Shown here piece by piece: positions 1 through 10,100 of a stretch of DNA of 39,541 nt. How positions within the stretch are numbered: position 1 is the first letter of the stretch; every line of letters begins with the position of its first letter. The stretch is from Ruminococcus sp. (lineage in GTDB: Bacteria > Bacillota > Clostridia > Oscillospirales > Ruminococcaceae): the NCBI RefSeq assembly GCF_019417665.1, contig NZ_DXUU01000015.1:1-39541 (forward strand). The letters are read 5' to 3'. Under the pieces are notes generated by a model, which did not search any database, had not been told where the DNA came from, and was given only the letters and a program-made list of their open reading frames with translations. The position numbers and the translations under genes are program-made.

Positions 1-53
1 CAAAAAATCTGACTGCGCAATCTGCGCACGCCCAGATACTGAACAGACTCTAA
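1..53 (-). mobile_element. End of a small inverted-repeat element (MITE-like), cut by window start
   Basis: These 53 bases are identical, in reverse complement, to the left end and TTA flank of the complete element at 21786-21950. The terminal repeat begins GAGTCTGTTCAG when read on the minus strand, and the flanking trinucleotide is TTA here too. The rest of the copy lies outside the window. No transposase is visible, so it looks like a non-autonomous element. Confidence 0.7.
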
Positions 54-69
54 GAGTAAAATAAAATCG

Positions 70-106
70 GCAGGCGTGCATCTATCCGGTGTGCGCCTGC
101 TTTTTT
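70..106 (+). terminator. Rho-independent terminator of an upstream gene outside the window
   Basis: GCAGGCG (70-76) pairs with CGCCTGC (94-100) and six T follow at once. It ends a plus-strand transcript that starts before the window. Confidence 0.75.
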
Positions 107-259
107 GGAATGAGGAATGAGGAGTTAGGAATGAGGAATGGTGGTATCGCCTGCGGCGATGGATTTAAAAATAGAAATGATAAAGTTTTCAACATTATTT
201 TATAATTTGAGCGCAGCGAACACCACCATTCCTAACTCCTAATTCCTCATTCCTAATTT
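107..259. repeat. Heptamer-rich inverted-repeat element, copy A
   Basis: Both ends are imperfect runs of a 7-bp unit of the form GGAATGA / GGAATTA / GGAGTTA, arranged as an inverted repeat of roughly 35-40 bp per arm. The centre carries GGTATCGCC-TGCGGCGATGGA on one side and TTTGAGCGCAGCGAACACC on the other. The same pieces occur in reverse orientation at 28232-28350, so this is a dispersed family. It holds no reading frame of note. Confidence 0.7.
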
Positions 260-270
260 CTTTCAAAAGG

Positions 271-300
271 TGAAACCAAACGCCCCTTTTTCGTGTCTAT
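271..300 (+). promoter_or_regulatory. Likely autoregulatory ECF-sigma promoter
   Basis: TGAAAC (271-276) followed after 15 bp by CGTGTCTA (292-299) resembles the TGAAAC / CGTC-type promoters used by many ECF sigma factors. It lies directly upstream of the sigma gene, which suggests autoregulation. The -10 part departs from CGTC by an inserted base, so the assignment is tentative. Confidence 0.45.
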
Positions 301-345
301 CTAAGTGAACGGCCGTGATCACAACAGAAAGGAGGATCGATCCAC

Positions 346-972
346 ATGCAGGATGTCAGCACATTGGAACTTTATCAGGCAGCCGGCTTGCAGGAGAAAA
401 AACGCAGTCGCTCTAAAGATGAAAAGCTGCTGGAGCAATTGAAACAGCATGACCGGAAGGCTTTGGAGCGTGTCATGGCACGGTATACCAACTATGTGGG
501 TACCATTATCCGCAATGTTCTGCGAAATCAGGTGACACAGGAGGACGTGGAGGAATTGACCGCAGATGTGTTTATTGCACTGTGGGAGCACGTTTCAGAA
601 ATTCGCACGGAGAATCTCACGGGTTATCTCGCCGGCATTGCACGCTCTAAGGCACTCAACCAGATCCGGAAACGGCACATAGAGACAGAGCCGCTGGAGG
701 ATCTGATCATAGCAGATGATACGGATATTTCCGCACAGACAGAACAAGCGGAAATGGCGGAGATCTTGCAGGAGACGCTGGACGAGCTTTCGGCGCAGGA
801 CAGAGAGATCCTCATCCGGTACTATTATTATTACCAGACTGTGCGGGAAATTGCCGGAGAGATGCACATGAAAGAGGCAACTGTAAAAACCAGAATGCAT
901 CGGAGCAGAAACAAGCTGCGCCAGCTTTTTACAGAAAGGGGATATGGTTATGAGCAAATGGAATTTATCTGA
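346..972 (+). CDS. RNA polymerase sigma factor, sigma-70 family (ECF-type)
   Basis: A 208-residue sigma factor with only regions 2 and 4, the layout of extracytoplasmic-function sigma factors. Region 2 spans about residues 40-110 (LTADVFIALW, then LAGIARSKALNQIRKR, which fits the -10 recognition helix). Region 4 spans about 146-195 (LDELSAQDREILIRYYYYY, with the helix-turn-helix at VREIAGEMHMKEATVKTRMH). The start at 346 follows a strong GGAGG. The first 30 residues are a charged extension before region 2. The 3' end overlaps the next gene by 23 bp, and that gene is a membrane protein of anti-sigma type, so the pair is probably translationally coupled. The stimulus is unknown. The family call is secure; the exact ECF group is not assigned. 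Confidence 0.9.
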   Translation: MQDVSTLELYQAAGLQEKKRSRSKDEKLLEQLKQHDRKALERVMARYTNYVGTIIRNVLRNQVTQEDVEELTADVFIALWEHVSEIRTENLTGYLAGIARSKALNQIRKRHIETEPLEDLIIADDTDISAQTEQAEMAEILQETLDELSAQDREILIRYYYYYQTVREIAGEMHMKEATVKTRMHRSRNKLRQLFTERGYGYEQMEFI

Positions 973-2311
973 ACTATTTTCGCACCTGGATATGACAAAG
1001 CAGCACATGCCGAAGCTGCGGAAAACGGTGCGGCTTTCCAGGAAAACAGTTCGTTCCAGCGTCATGGAACAGCTGGATATGGAATCCGAAAGTGAAACAG
1101 CTGCCCAGCGGTGCTGGAGATTCGGCAGAGTGCCGGCAATTTTCACAGCGGCGGCACTGCTTCTCAGCGGTACAGCAATTACAGCCGCAGCGGCAACCGG
1201 CGGATTCCGGGAATTGTTTCAGATCGCATTCGGAAAAGATGTAGAATATCCCGAAACACTGGAAGAATTGTATGCTGTACCTGAGGCAGAGGTCACCGAT
1301 ACCTGCGATGCCATCGACTGCAAAGTTGCCGGCGTATTTGGGGACAATCGGTCTGTGACAGTGGTACTGGAATTCACCGGTGAAAACGGCTTTACGCTTC
1401 CGGAAAAATTCACATCAACCGGGGGATGGGGCACACTAGATTATGACAGCGCTGCCTCCCTGGGTGGCTTTAGCTGGGGCGGCACCTCCAGCTGGAACTA
1501 TGACCCGTCAGACAACGGTCATCTGTACTGCATCCAGCGGATGGACTTTAGCTGCGATGTGCAGCCGGGATTCAGATTCCACTATGACAGCGGTATGTTC
1601 TTGAAGGTAAGAGACCCCGATAAAAATGGGAATGCTTTTTATTTTGATTACGGCTATGGTTGTCCGGATCGGATATATGATATGCGTGATATCCGGAACT
1701 GGTTGGGCTTCAGCGGTGCAGATATGAACCAGAGGAGACCCTTCACGGCGGAAGAAGAGCAGCGTATCTGGGAAAACTTTATCTGCATTCGTGAGGGCAT
1801 TGACTACAACGGGGAAGAAGATCCGGAATTCCAGCAGTTTGTCCTAAAGGATGATGTCCTGACAGAGGGCAGCATTACAGTGGATTTTGCGCTGGAGTAT
1901 CCCAAAACAGAACCTTTCACTGACAGCTTTGTCTATACAGACCCGGAGACCGGGGAAGAAACGCCTATGGAAATGACCCTGAATCCATGGTGTGCGGCAT
2001 TCACCTGGAATGTCAGTGATCCGCTGCCGTCCTTTGTGGACGTTTATGTTGGTTCTAATGCAGAAAGCGCCGCACTGAGTGCCCGAGGTCATGTGCAGCT
2101 GACAAACGGCACCATCACCAACCCTCTGGAATTTGGGGAATATGAGAGAGTATGGGGCAGTGTCGATTATCCCAGCGATGTCAGCCAGGTGGATTCTGCG
2201 GAGTCCAGCCGCAAGTGTACTCTCATCATTACGTTCAGCCAGCCTGTTGACCCGGAACAGGTGCAGGAGGTATACTGCCTGAAGGATACCGTTCTCTGGA
2301 CGAAGAATTGA
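950..2311 (+). CDS. Membrane protein, probable anti-sigma factor (DUF4179-like)
   Basis: About 453 residues. A short cytoplasmic N-terminus of roughly 60 residues is followed by one hydrophobic segment (IFTAAALLLSGTAITAAAA) and a long extracytoplasmic part rich in Asp, Gly and aromatic residues. This is the topology of DUF4179-type proteins that follow ECF sigma genes in Firmicutes; membership is inferred from layout. It would hold the upstream sigma factor at the membrane until an envelope signal arrives. An ATG at 944 is in frame, but the GAAAGGGG at 933-940 is spaced better for the ATG at 950. The gene overlaps the sigma factor, so the two are one operon. A hairpin terminator follows at 2373. 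Confidence 0.7.
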   Translation: MSKWNLSELFSHLDMTKQHMPKLRKTVRLSRKTVRSSVMEQLDMESESETAAQRCWRFGRVPAIFTAAALLLSGTAITAAAATGGFRELFQIAFGKDVEYPETLEELYAVPEAEVTDTCDAIDCKVAGVFGDNRSVTVVLEFTGENGFTLPEKFTSTGGWGTLDYDSAASLGGFSWGGTSSWNYDPSDNGHLYCIQRMDFSCDVQPGFRFHYDSGMFLKVRDPDKNGNAFYFDYGYGCPDRIYDMRDIRNWLGFSGADMNQRRPFTAEEEQRIWENFICIREGIDYNGEEDPEFQQFVLKDDVLTEGSITVDFALEYPKTEPFTDSFVYTDPETGEETPMEMTLNPWCAAFTWNVSDPLPSFVDVYVGSNAESAALSARGHVQLTNGTITNPLEFGEYERVWGSVDYPSDVSQVDSAESSRKCTLIITFSQPVDPEQVQEVYCLKDTVLWTKN

Positions 2312-2372
2312 CGTCAAGTCAGCCATAATAACATCTAGTTTCACTGAAACATCACATACTCCCATGCAAAAG

Positions 2373-2408
2373 CGCACACCTGGAGGACATACCGGATGTG
2401 CGTTTTTT
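2373..2408 (+). terminator. Terminator of the sigma/anti-sigma operon
   Basis: CGCACA (2373-2378) pairs with TGTGCG (2397-2402), followed by TTTTTT. Confidence 0.7.
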
Positions 2409-2436
2409 GCGGGAACAGAATAAAAACATTCGCTCC

Positions 2437-2465
2437 TTGCAAAATTGCAGAAAATGGGGTATACT
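2437..2465 (+). promoter_or_regulatory. Sigma-A promoter of thioredoxin
   Basis: TTGCAA (2437-2442), a 17-bp spacer and TATACT (2460-2465), 38 bp before the thioredoxin start. Confidence 0.65.
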
Positions 2466-2502
2466 AAAGAGGTAAAAGAATTCCCAGAAAGGAGTGTTTC
2501 TC

Positions 2503-2811
2503 ATGGCAGTGACAATACTGACAAAGGACAATTTCAAGCAGGAGGTCATGGAATCCCCGAAAAAGGTGCTCATTGACTTCTATGCCGACTGGTGCGGTCC
2601 ATGCCAAATGGTTTCCCCGGTGGTGGACGAGATCGCTGAAGAACAGCCGGCGGTCCATGTCTGCAAGGTCAATGTGGACGAGCAGCGGGAACTGGCACAG
2701 GCGTTCGGCGTCTCCAGCATCCCCACCCTGGTAGTGGTAGAACACGGCAAGCTTGTTCAGCATACTGTTGGCGCAGTGCCCAAGGAAAAGATCCTGGACA
2801 TGCTGGGATGA
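2503..2811 (+). CDS. trxA: Thioredoxin
   Basis: A 102-residue cytosolic dithiol-disulfide oxidoreductase that passes electrons from thioredoxin reductase to protein disulfides. The WCGPC redox motif lies in DFYADWCGPCQ (about residues 22-32) and the cis-Pro loop SSIPT at about 71-75, both in their usual places. Full length for the family. The ATG at 2503 has AGAAAGGAG eight bases upstream; the in-frame ATG at 2494 lies inside that ribosome site and is rejected. It is a single-gene unit with its own promoter and a hairpin terminator at 2832. Confidence 0.93.
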   Translation: MAVTILTKDNFKQEVMESPKKVLIDFYADWCGPCQMVSPVVDEIAEEQPAVHVCKVNVDEQRELAQAFGVSSIPTLVVVEHGKLVQHTVGAVPKEKILDMLG

Positions 2812-2831
2812 GGGCAGCACCGCAAAAAGAT

Positions 2832-2863
2832 CCGTCCGGTTCAAGTTATCCGGGCGGTTCTTT
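2832..2863 (+). terminator. Terminator of thioredoxin
   Basis: CCGTCCGG (2832-2839) pairs with CCGGGCGG (2850-2857), with a G-T wobble, and a T-rich tail follows. Confidence 0.65.
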
Positions 2864-3172
2864 CTGTATGGAACTGGCAGACTCTCTTTTCATAACGTCT
2901 TGTAAAGGGAAAGGCAGTCAGGGAAAAGGGAGTTTATACAAAATCACCAAAAGAAGAATGAGCAAAATTCTTACGCAAGTTTTTCGCATAAAATCGTGCT
3001 GTTTATAGAAATTGTCCAAAAAATTAAAAAAGTTATATTGAATTGGATTCGATTTTGCGATTTCAACATGCCTTTTGTGTAATAAGGCCTATTATCCCCT
3101 GTTTGATTTGTGCAAAAAGACAATTTTTGCATTTGCCGTTTGGAGAGATTTTATAAAAATGGTAATATCCCA
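2864..3172. other. AT-rich intergenic region before the pilus operon
   Basis: About 300 bp of AT-rich DNA between the thioredoxin terminator and the pilus promoter. TTGTCC (3014-3019) followed by TATATT about 16 bp later might be a second, weaker promoter. I see no convincing gene or RNA. Confidence 0.4.
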
Positions 3173-3201
3173 TTGACAATACGTAAAATAAAAGGTATAA
3201 T
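3173..3201 (+). promoter_or_regulatory. Sigma-A promoter of the sortase-pilus operon
   Basis: Perfect TTGACA (3173-3178), a 17-bp spacer and perfect TATAAT (3196-3201). It is the only strong promoter I see before the seven-gene pilus run, whose genes otherwise overlap or lie close together. The start of transcription would be near 3208, giving a leader of about 100 bases. Confidence 0.8.
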
Positions 3202-3308
3202 AAATATGAAAAGTGGCAGACTTATGAGAAAAAGATTTGAGCAAGATTATACTGCCGTTTACGAATGTGTTTCTGCAAGCCATTTGATTTTGAGGGAGAG
3301 CAAGAGAA

Positions 3309-3563
3309 ATGACAGAAAAAGAGTTACATAAACTTCGAAAAACAGAATTACTGGAAGTTCTCCTTGCACTTCGAAATGAATTGGAACGTGTGAAACAAGA
3401 GAATGTATGCTTGCAGAAAAAGCTGGAAGCGGCAGAGACACAAAAAACTGTGACAGAGGATATTTTACATACAGTACGTGAAACGGCAATGCTGGTACAA
3501 CAGCTTTGTCCGAAGGAATCAATAAACGACATGGAGCATAAAGTAAATGATGCAGGAAAGTGA
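3309..3563 (+). CDS. Small coiled-coil protein at the head of the pilus operon
   Basis: An 84-residue soluble protein with no signal peptide. Residues 5-50 form a heptad-rich charged helix (LHKLRKTELLEVLLALRNEL, then VKQENVCLQKKLEAAET), which suggests a coiled coil. A GGGAGAG lies about ten bases before the ATG. The 3' end overlaps the signal peptidase gene by 17 bp, so the two are coupled. I do not recognise a named family. Position in the operon suggests a cytoplasmic role in pilus production or an adaptor for the signal peptidase, but the sequence does not prove either. Confidence 0.7.
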   Translation: MTEKELHKLRKTELLEVLLALRNELERVKQENVCLQKKLEAAETQKTVTEDILHTVRETAMLVQQLCPKESINDMEHKVNDAGK

Positions 3564-4128
3564 GACGAATTTTCCGACTGTGCAGCAGCTGGAAACAGAA
3601 TTAAAACGGCGCAAATATCGAATCGGATATTTACGCTTATTGCGGAACACCGTTTCTTCTCTGATCGTTGTTGCCGCAATTGCAGTTCTGGTTTCTATGC
3701 TGTTTTTGCCTGTTCTTCGTGTTACCGGAACTAGTATGGTTCCGACACTGCAAAATGATGAACTTGTGATCTGTCGGAGAAAAGGTGATTTCAAAAGCGG
3801 TGATGTCATTGCTTTTTACTTTAATAATAAGATATTGCTGAAACGTGTGATCGGCGTTTCCGGAGATGTGATTGATATTGGAACAGACGGTACAGTATAT
3901 GTCAATGGTGAGGCCCTGGATGAACCGTATGTGACAGACCTGGCATTTGGAGAATGTGACATTGATTTGCCGTATCAGGTTCCGGATGAACGTGTGTTTG
4001 TCATGGGAGATCATCGCTCGACATCTGTAGACAGCCGTTCCACTGTAGTCGGCTGTGTCGCAGAGGAAGCGGTTGTCGGGAAAGTGATGTTTCGAATCTG
4101 GCCTTTGAAACGAGCAGATGCATTATAA
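3547..4128 (+). CDS. lepB: Signal peptidase I, pilus-associated
   Basis: A 193-residue type I signal peptidase that cleaves signal peptides on the outer face of the membrane. One N-terminal membrane anchor at about residues 35-58 (SLIVVAAIAVLVSMLFLPVL) is followed by box B TGTSMVPT with catalytic Ser63, box D ILLKRVIG with general base Lys99, and box E GDHRSTSVDSR. All catalytic boxes are intact. It lies between the coiled-coil gene and the giant adhesin. In Gram-positive pilus loci a dedicated signal peptidase is known to act in pilin maturation or assembly (SipA-type), and that role is inferred here. ATGs at 3547 and 3550 are equally possible. Confidence 0.9.
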   Translation: MMQESETNFPTVQQLETELKRRKYRIGYLRLLRNTVSSLIVVAAIAVLVSMLFLPVLRVTGTSMVPTLQNDELVICRRKGDFKSGDVIAFYFNNKILLKRVIGVSGDVIDIGTDGTVYVNGEALDEPYVTDLAFGECDIDLPYQVPDERVFVMGDHRSTSVDSRSTVVGCVAEEAVVGKVMFRIWPLKRADAL

Positions 4129-4199
4129 TACGAATCCTGCAAACTTCAGTGGATATGTATGAGAGATAGTGAGAATTATTCGCAAAGGGGGGAGTCCAC

Positions 4200-7100
4200 A
4201 TGCAGAACTTTTATGAAAAAGTTCAGTTCTTTCTGAAAAAACGTCGGAAACAGAAGCGGCATGCTGTGATCGCAGTGCTGTTATCTTTGGTTGTGGTCTT
4301 TTCCGTTTGCGGAAGCCTGATCATGCCGGCAGTCAGCATGACTGGTTCGACAGAAGAAACTGCACCGGCATTCGAACTGGCGCAGGAAGATGCCATATCT
4401 CTGGTTGGCGGAAGCAGCAGCAGAACGACACGGCTTGGAAATCGTCCCACAGGTGGGAACAGACCGGCAAACGGCAGCGGATATTTTGACAGACCGATCG
4501 GGGAAATTCCTAGCGGAGGCAAAGATTTTACTGAAAATATCACCAGCGCAACCATCACCGCCGGCGGTCAAACCGTATCGGCTTCGGGGGATACAGGAGA
4601 GCAGTCTATTACAATAGATGCATCAGGAGATTCGATTGGTGCGAGCTTTGTGATTCAATATACAATTTCCAGTAAGAATGACGGCGATCAATTTACTGTA
4701 ACGACAGATAATCCTTGTATTTATTATCAGCTGCCGGACGGTGTAGAAACTTCTGGACTATCTGGTTCTGGCATGACTGTAAACGATCCTGATTATACTG
4801 GTGATGCCGGATGGTATTCTATTAGTACAGATGGATTTGTTGTCATCCAGTTTACAGATGAATATATTCAAAGTAAAATTCAACAGAGCGATCGTTTTAC
4901 CGGCAGTATTCAATTTGAAGGTCTCATTAAGCGGGATAGTACAGCATCAGGTGATCAGGTCATACAGATCGGCAATGCGACTATCAATGTAACTTTTCCG
5001 GATAAAACTTTTGGTCTGGATAAATGGGGACAGTTAAATAACCCCAGTACAGCAGCAGAAAAGCCTACTGTTACATGGACGATCACGGTAGATAATCCCT
5101 ACAACAGTGAGAATTCGTTGGATGGATATCAGTTGGTGGATGAAAGATTTCCGGCAGATAAAAGCAGTGTGACAGTTTCCCCGCCGGATGCCGGCAGTTG
5201 GGATGAAAATGGCAATTTTGTATTTCATTCGGCCAATCCGTCTAAAACAACATTTACATTCACAGAACCAGTGATAGATTATGTTGGTCAGGAAATGACG
5301 CTGTATAATACTGCGGTCCTGAATCAGCCTGATGGAAGTTTGTTTTTAGATAAGAGCGTACCAGTACAGCTGGGGAAAACATATATTGAAAAAGACGGTA
5401 AACCGGACTATGAAACCGGCTTTGTGAAGAATGAGATCAATTGGTCTGTTACAGTAACCAATCCATATGGGTATACATTGAATGAAACCCAGGTACAGGA
5501 TGCGGCATTTGGCAATGCGGCAAATCTCACGGTAAAGGATGCGTCTGGAAACGATGTGTCTTATACGCTGAACGTCGATACGATCACGTTTCAAGCGGAT
5601 GTTGGAAAAGCAATTATTTCGTATACTACATCGAATGATGCCGATAGCGGCAATATCGTGAATGGGGATAAGGTGACAAATACTGCAACTGTAATTTATC
5701 CCAATGATAGCGGCAGTACATCTGTATCGAAAGAGGTGACGTATACCAGCCCGTATACCCTGGACGATAAAAAAGGTACTTATAGCCATGATAACGGAGA
5801 AATCACATGGACTGTGGGTGCATATTCTTCAGGAAATATTACACTGAACGGTTATGAACTGAAAGATGAAGCTTTTAAGTATATTTCGTTGTCTGATCTC
5901 AATATTACGACTGTTGCCTATTCATGGGATAATGACTGCAAAGTTTTAGAGCGAGATGACACGAAGATTGTGATAGGAGAGTCTGGAACCACATGGATTG
6001 AGGGGAAGGAGATTCAATATACTTATATATATGCAACAATTACACTGGATCAAACAACTGGAACGTTAACTGTTACGGATGGGGAAAACGGCGGAATTAA
6101 AAAGCTGTATTTTACCTATACTACGGAAAGATCTGGTGCCGGGTCTGATGGCACTCAGGAAAGTACATCTGATGGAAAAACATATATTTCCAACACGGTT
6201 GAGGATAATCAAAATCACAGCAAGACCGGTCAGGTGGAGATCACAAACAGAGATAGCATTAAAAAACAGTTGTTAAGCAATTCTTCTGATGTGATCTATA
6301 ATAGTGATACGGAAAAGGGCACAACCAAGCGTCTGAACTGGCAAATTGAAGTTGTACAGGATACAGGATTCAGCGTGGATAATAAGGTGCTTGTTGACGT
6401 TATGGAAGCAACCAATGGCGGCGCACATTATATTGCGTCTGATCAGCAAAGTGTTGTGAAAGTATATGCAAAAAAAGAGCAATATGGTTCCTATGGAGAT
6501 CCGCTGGACAGCAGTTTGTACAATGTTAAATTCTATAATATTGTGTATGGCACGGATGGAAGTGAACTTTCAAGAGAAGAAGTGAACTCCGCCAGCACAA
6601 AAGCTGCAAACAGCTTTGAGATCACATTTGCAGATGGCGTAGACGCAACTGGCTATAAACATGTAAAAGTGGAATATCAGACCACTGCGGAATACACACA
6701 GGTTCCGGATGCAGATGGCGCTGAAAATCAATCTGCAACATTTTCAAATAGGGCTAGTTTTGGTGATTCCGATCCGAGTACATCGTCCTATGTCATTACC
6801 AAACAGGACGAAACCTATGTACAGCCCGTGAGGATTCAAGTCGATAAGAAATGGGAAGATAATAATGCTGCTTCCGGCAGACCGACAAGTGTCTGGATCC
6901 GTTTACAGCGAAGACTGGGTCAATCCGGTGACTGGGAAACGATTTATAAAAATGCCAGCGGCGAATGGGAAGTTGTTATACCAGATACAGATGATACCAC
7001 GAATGATTATGCCTATGAATTAAATGCAGCGAATGGTTGGTCGATTGCATGGGAGGATCTGCCCAAGGATACCCTTGACCACAATGCAGATTATTACTAT

Positions 7101-10100
7101 AGGGCGGAGGAAATTTCTGTTCCGGACGGTTATACAGTGTCTTATCTGAATGAAACGGGCGTTATTGGCGGCAATACATTTACAATAACAAATAAGTTAG
7201 CCCCAGAATACGAAAAAGTCGCATTAAATGCAGATAGAACCATATTGTCGGCAGATACGGAGGATAACGGTTCTTATTCAGATACTTCCCAAACAGTTTC
7301 ATTGAATGATCTGAAAAAACTGACAGTGAACGGAACAGAGTATTATATTTTCCGCTGGAGAATCAATACAATGTTGGGGTATAAGTATATTCTGACAGAT
7401 ACTTTGCCGGAAGGTTCGATTCTAATTGAGGCAGATGGCTATAAACCGCATGTGAAAAAACAATGGCATGGTTATGACTTGTATTCCAATGAGTATACAG
7501 TGAATAACGGCGTGGTGACTTTTCAGGTAGACGCCACTGATGTCATGTTTATTGACTATTATACTGGAATTCCAGTGGATACATTAAAAAATAGTGTCGA
7601 TGCAGCAGGGAATTCAGGATATGTGATTCAGAATAGTATTGCTGCAGCAGACGGAGAACCGAAAACTGCTGACTTTACTGTTACAGAAAATGCTGATATT
7701 CCGGGGGATTCCGATTTATTGACCAAAGGTGTGGATCAGCCTTACACATCGGTAGACGGTAATGTCAATGCCAGAAATGGACGTATACAGTATACCATTC
7801 AGGTAAACCCCGATGGTAAAAAGCTTTCTAACACAAATGAATATGACATTACAGACACGCTGATGGTCAACAAGTGCGGTAATGTGACAGACGCACCCAG
7901 TGCCATCGATGCAAAACTGTTCAGTATTACAATGAAAAATACTGCAACTGGTCAAACATTGAGCACAAGTGATTATCAGTATACGGTAGAGTATAAGCCT
8001 AGTGTCGTAAATCATACCTCTTTAAATTTAAAGGTATCAAGCTATGGTCAATATATAGGAATTAATGTAGAGGATGCTGCTGGGAGGCATCTTAAGGCGC
8101 CTAATGAACCTGTAACGATTGTACTTCAATTTAGCGGTCCTGCGAATGGTTCTTATCCAGTAAAGATCGATGGCGAAGCCGTAACATTAGATTTTGATGC
8201 GAAGGGTAAGGCAGAATATTGCTGGGAAGGCATGCTCGGTGAAAATTACTGGAAACAGCTATCCGTAAATTGGGGAAGCGAAATACAGTGGGGCAACAAT
8301 CAAACAATTACAGATGTGAGTGTTTTAAGTGCAAGCTATGACAAAGAGGAAATCACTTCTACTGCTGTTCTCCACCTCACTGTTCCAGATGAAACCCCGT
8401 TGGAAATTACATATGCCTATGATCTGACCAAAAACGGCAAGGAATGGACCTCCAGTGATGCGGGTACACTCATTGAAACGTCCAACCATGTTTCTCTGGA
8501 TACCGGAAATGTGAGTGCATCGGATTCAGAAGATGACACGAAATTTTCAGTAAGCACATCTACTGCAACCGTTTCTACGGGCAGTGTACCGCAGATCGTG
8601 AAATACGACATCAATGACTATAGCTTGAAGCTGGATGCAGATTTCTGGATCGCAAAGTATGATGCGGCAAATAGTAAATGGGTATTTTCTTCTGATGATG
8701 CGGAACAAACAACAATAGAAGGCGGTACGTCTGTTACAAAGCATGTATTGAACTTTGACAAGGATGCCACAGGGAATGCCATTCCAGAAGGGGCAAAGAG
8801 TATTCATATCGGCGCAAATGGGGCATATAAAGTCGGCCTGAACAGTGGTATCTTGTATAAGCTTGTGGAAATGAAGGTACCGGCAGGATATCAAGGTATT
8901 GACGCACAGATAGCAGCGACAACAGTACTGGAGGGCACCGCAAAATATACGACACTGCAAAGTCTGGTCAAAGCATATCTGGAAAATGCAAGCGCATTTC
9001 CAGAAACCTCTCCATATTATTCGTTTTTGAAAAACTTCATTTCTACCCATTATTTTACTTATGGAAATGATAGTGTGACATATCCAGATGGTGTAAATGC
9101 GAACGAGGTAATTCAGGTAAAAACCGGTGGTACGCTGGATATTCCGAATAACAAGCTGATTGATATCGCAGTTCAAAAATCATGGAGTCCTGAGGTGACA
9201 AATGCTTCTGTCAATGTGAAACTTTATTGGTCGTATACAAAGTTATCTGCAGAGATCCCTGAAAATGCAGTGATGGCAACAGCGTCTGATCTTGGTTTAC
9301 GGTCGCTTGAAAATCCCAAAACACTTGATGCTTCCAGCAGCACGCCTTTGCCGGGCGACTTACAGGGTGCATCGCAGGCATGGACAGCAGGCTGGTCTAA
9401 TCTGCCAAGCGGCAAAGATGACAGACCGATTTATTACTATGTCAAAGAAGAATCCTATACATGTAACGGCACAACGTATACATTGCAGCCAGATGGAACC
9501 TACAAAGATTCTTCTGGAAACGAGGGCGCATATAAGCCGAACTATGTCGGAAATGCAACCAATAAAGATGGAACGATAAAAATCAATAATTCTCAAGGTC
9601 TGGTGATTCAAAAGCTATGGCATAATTCTGATAATACGGATATGTCTGATAGTGAGATCCCGGTCGATTCCATTGATGTGAATGTCTATGGCATAAAAAG
9701 CAGCGGTGAAAAAGATTTGTTTTTCACCAAAAAGCTTTCTGCATCAGACGGTTGGAAAATCACACTGACGAGCCAGGATGCAATTGATGCAGGAATTACG
9801 CTTAGTGATTATGAATCTGTTCGGGTGGAGGAAGTACTTACGCCAGAGCAACAGATTGAGTTGTATGGTTACACTGTCAGCTATACATACAGCTTGAACG
9901 GTACTAATGGCGAAGCGACGATCATCAACAAAAATAATACGCCGACAGAGGTAAATGTAACTGCAAATAAGGTTTGGGACGATGATTTAACAACACATGA
10001 TGGTATTACTGTTGGTTTGTATCGTTCTACTACATATTTGAATGATAATGCAGTAAATTCATTAGATGTGTTAAATTTACCAGCACATTTGGAGCTGCAG

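Noticed and set aside
2808..3008. A 66-codon frame after thioredoxin
   Set aside because: It runs through the thioredoxin terminator and has no ribosome site or protein-like composition.
3110..3331. A 73-codon frame across the pilus promoter
   Set aside because: It begins upstream of the promoter; even its later in-frame ATG near 3206 lies at or before the expected transcription start.
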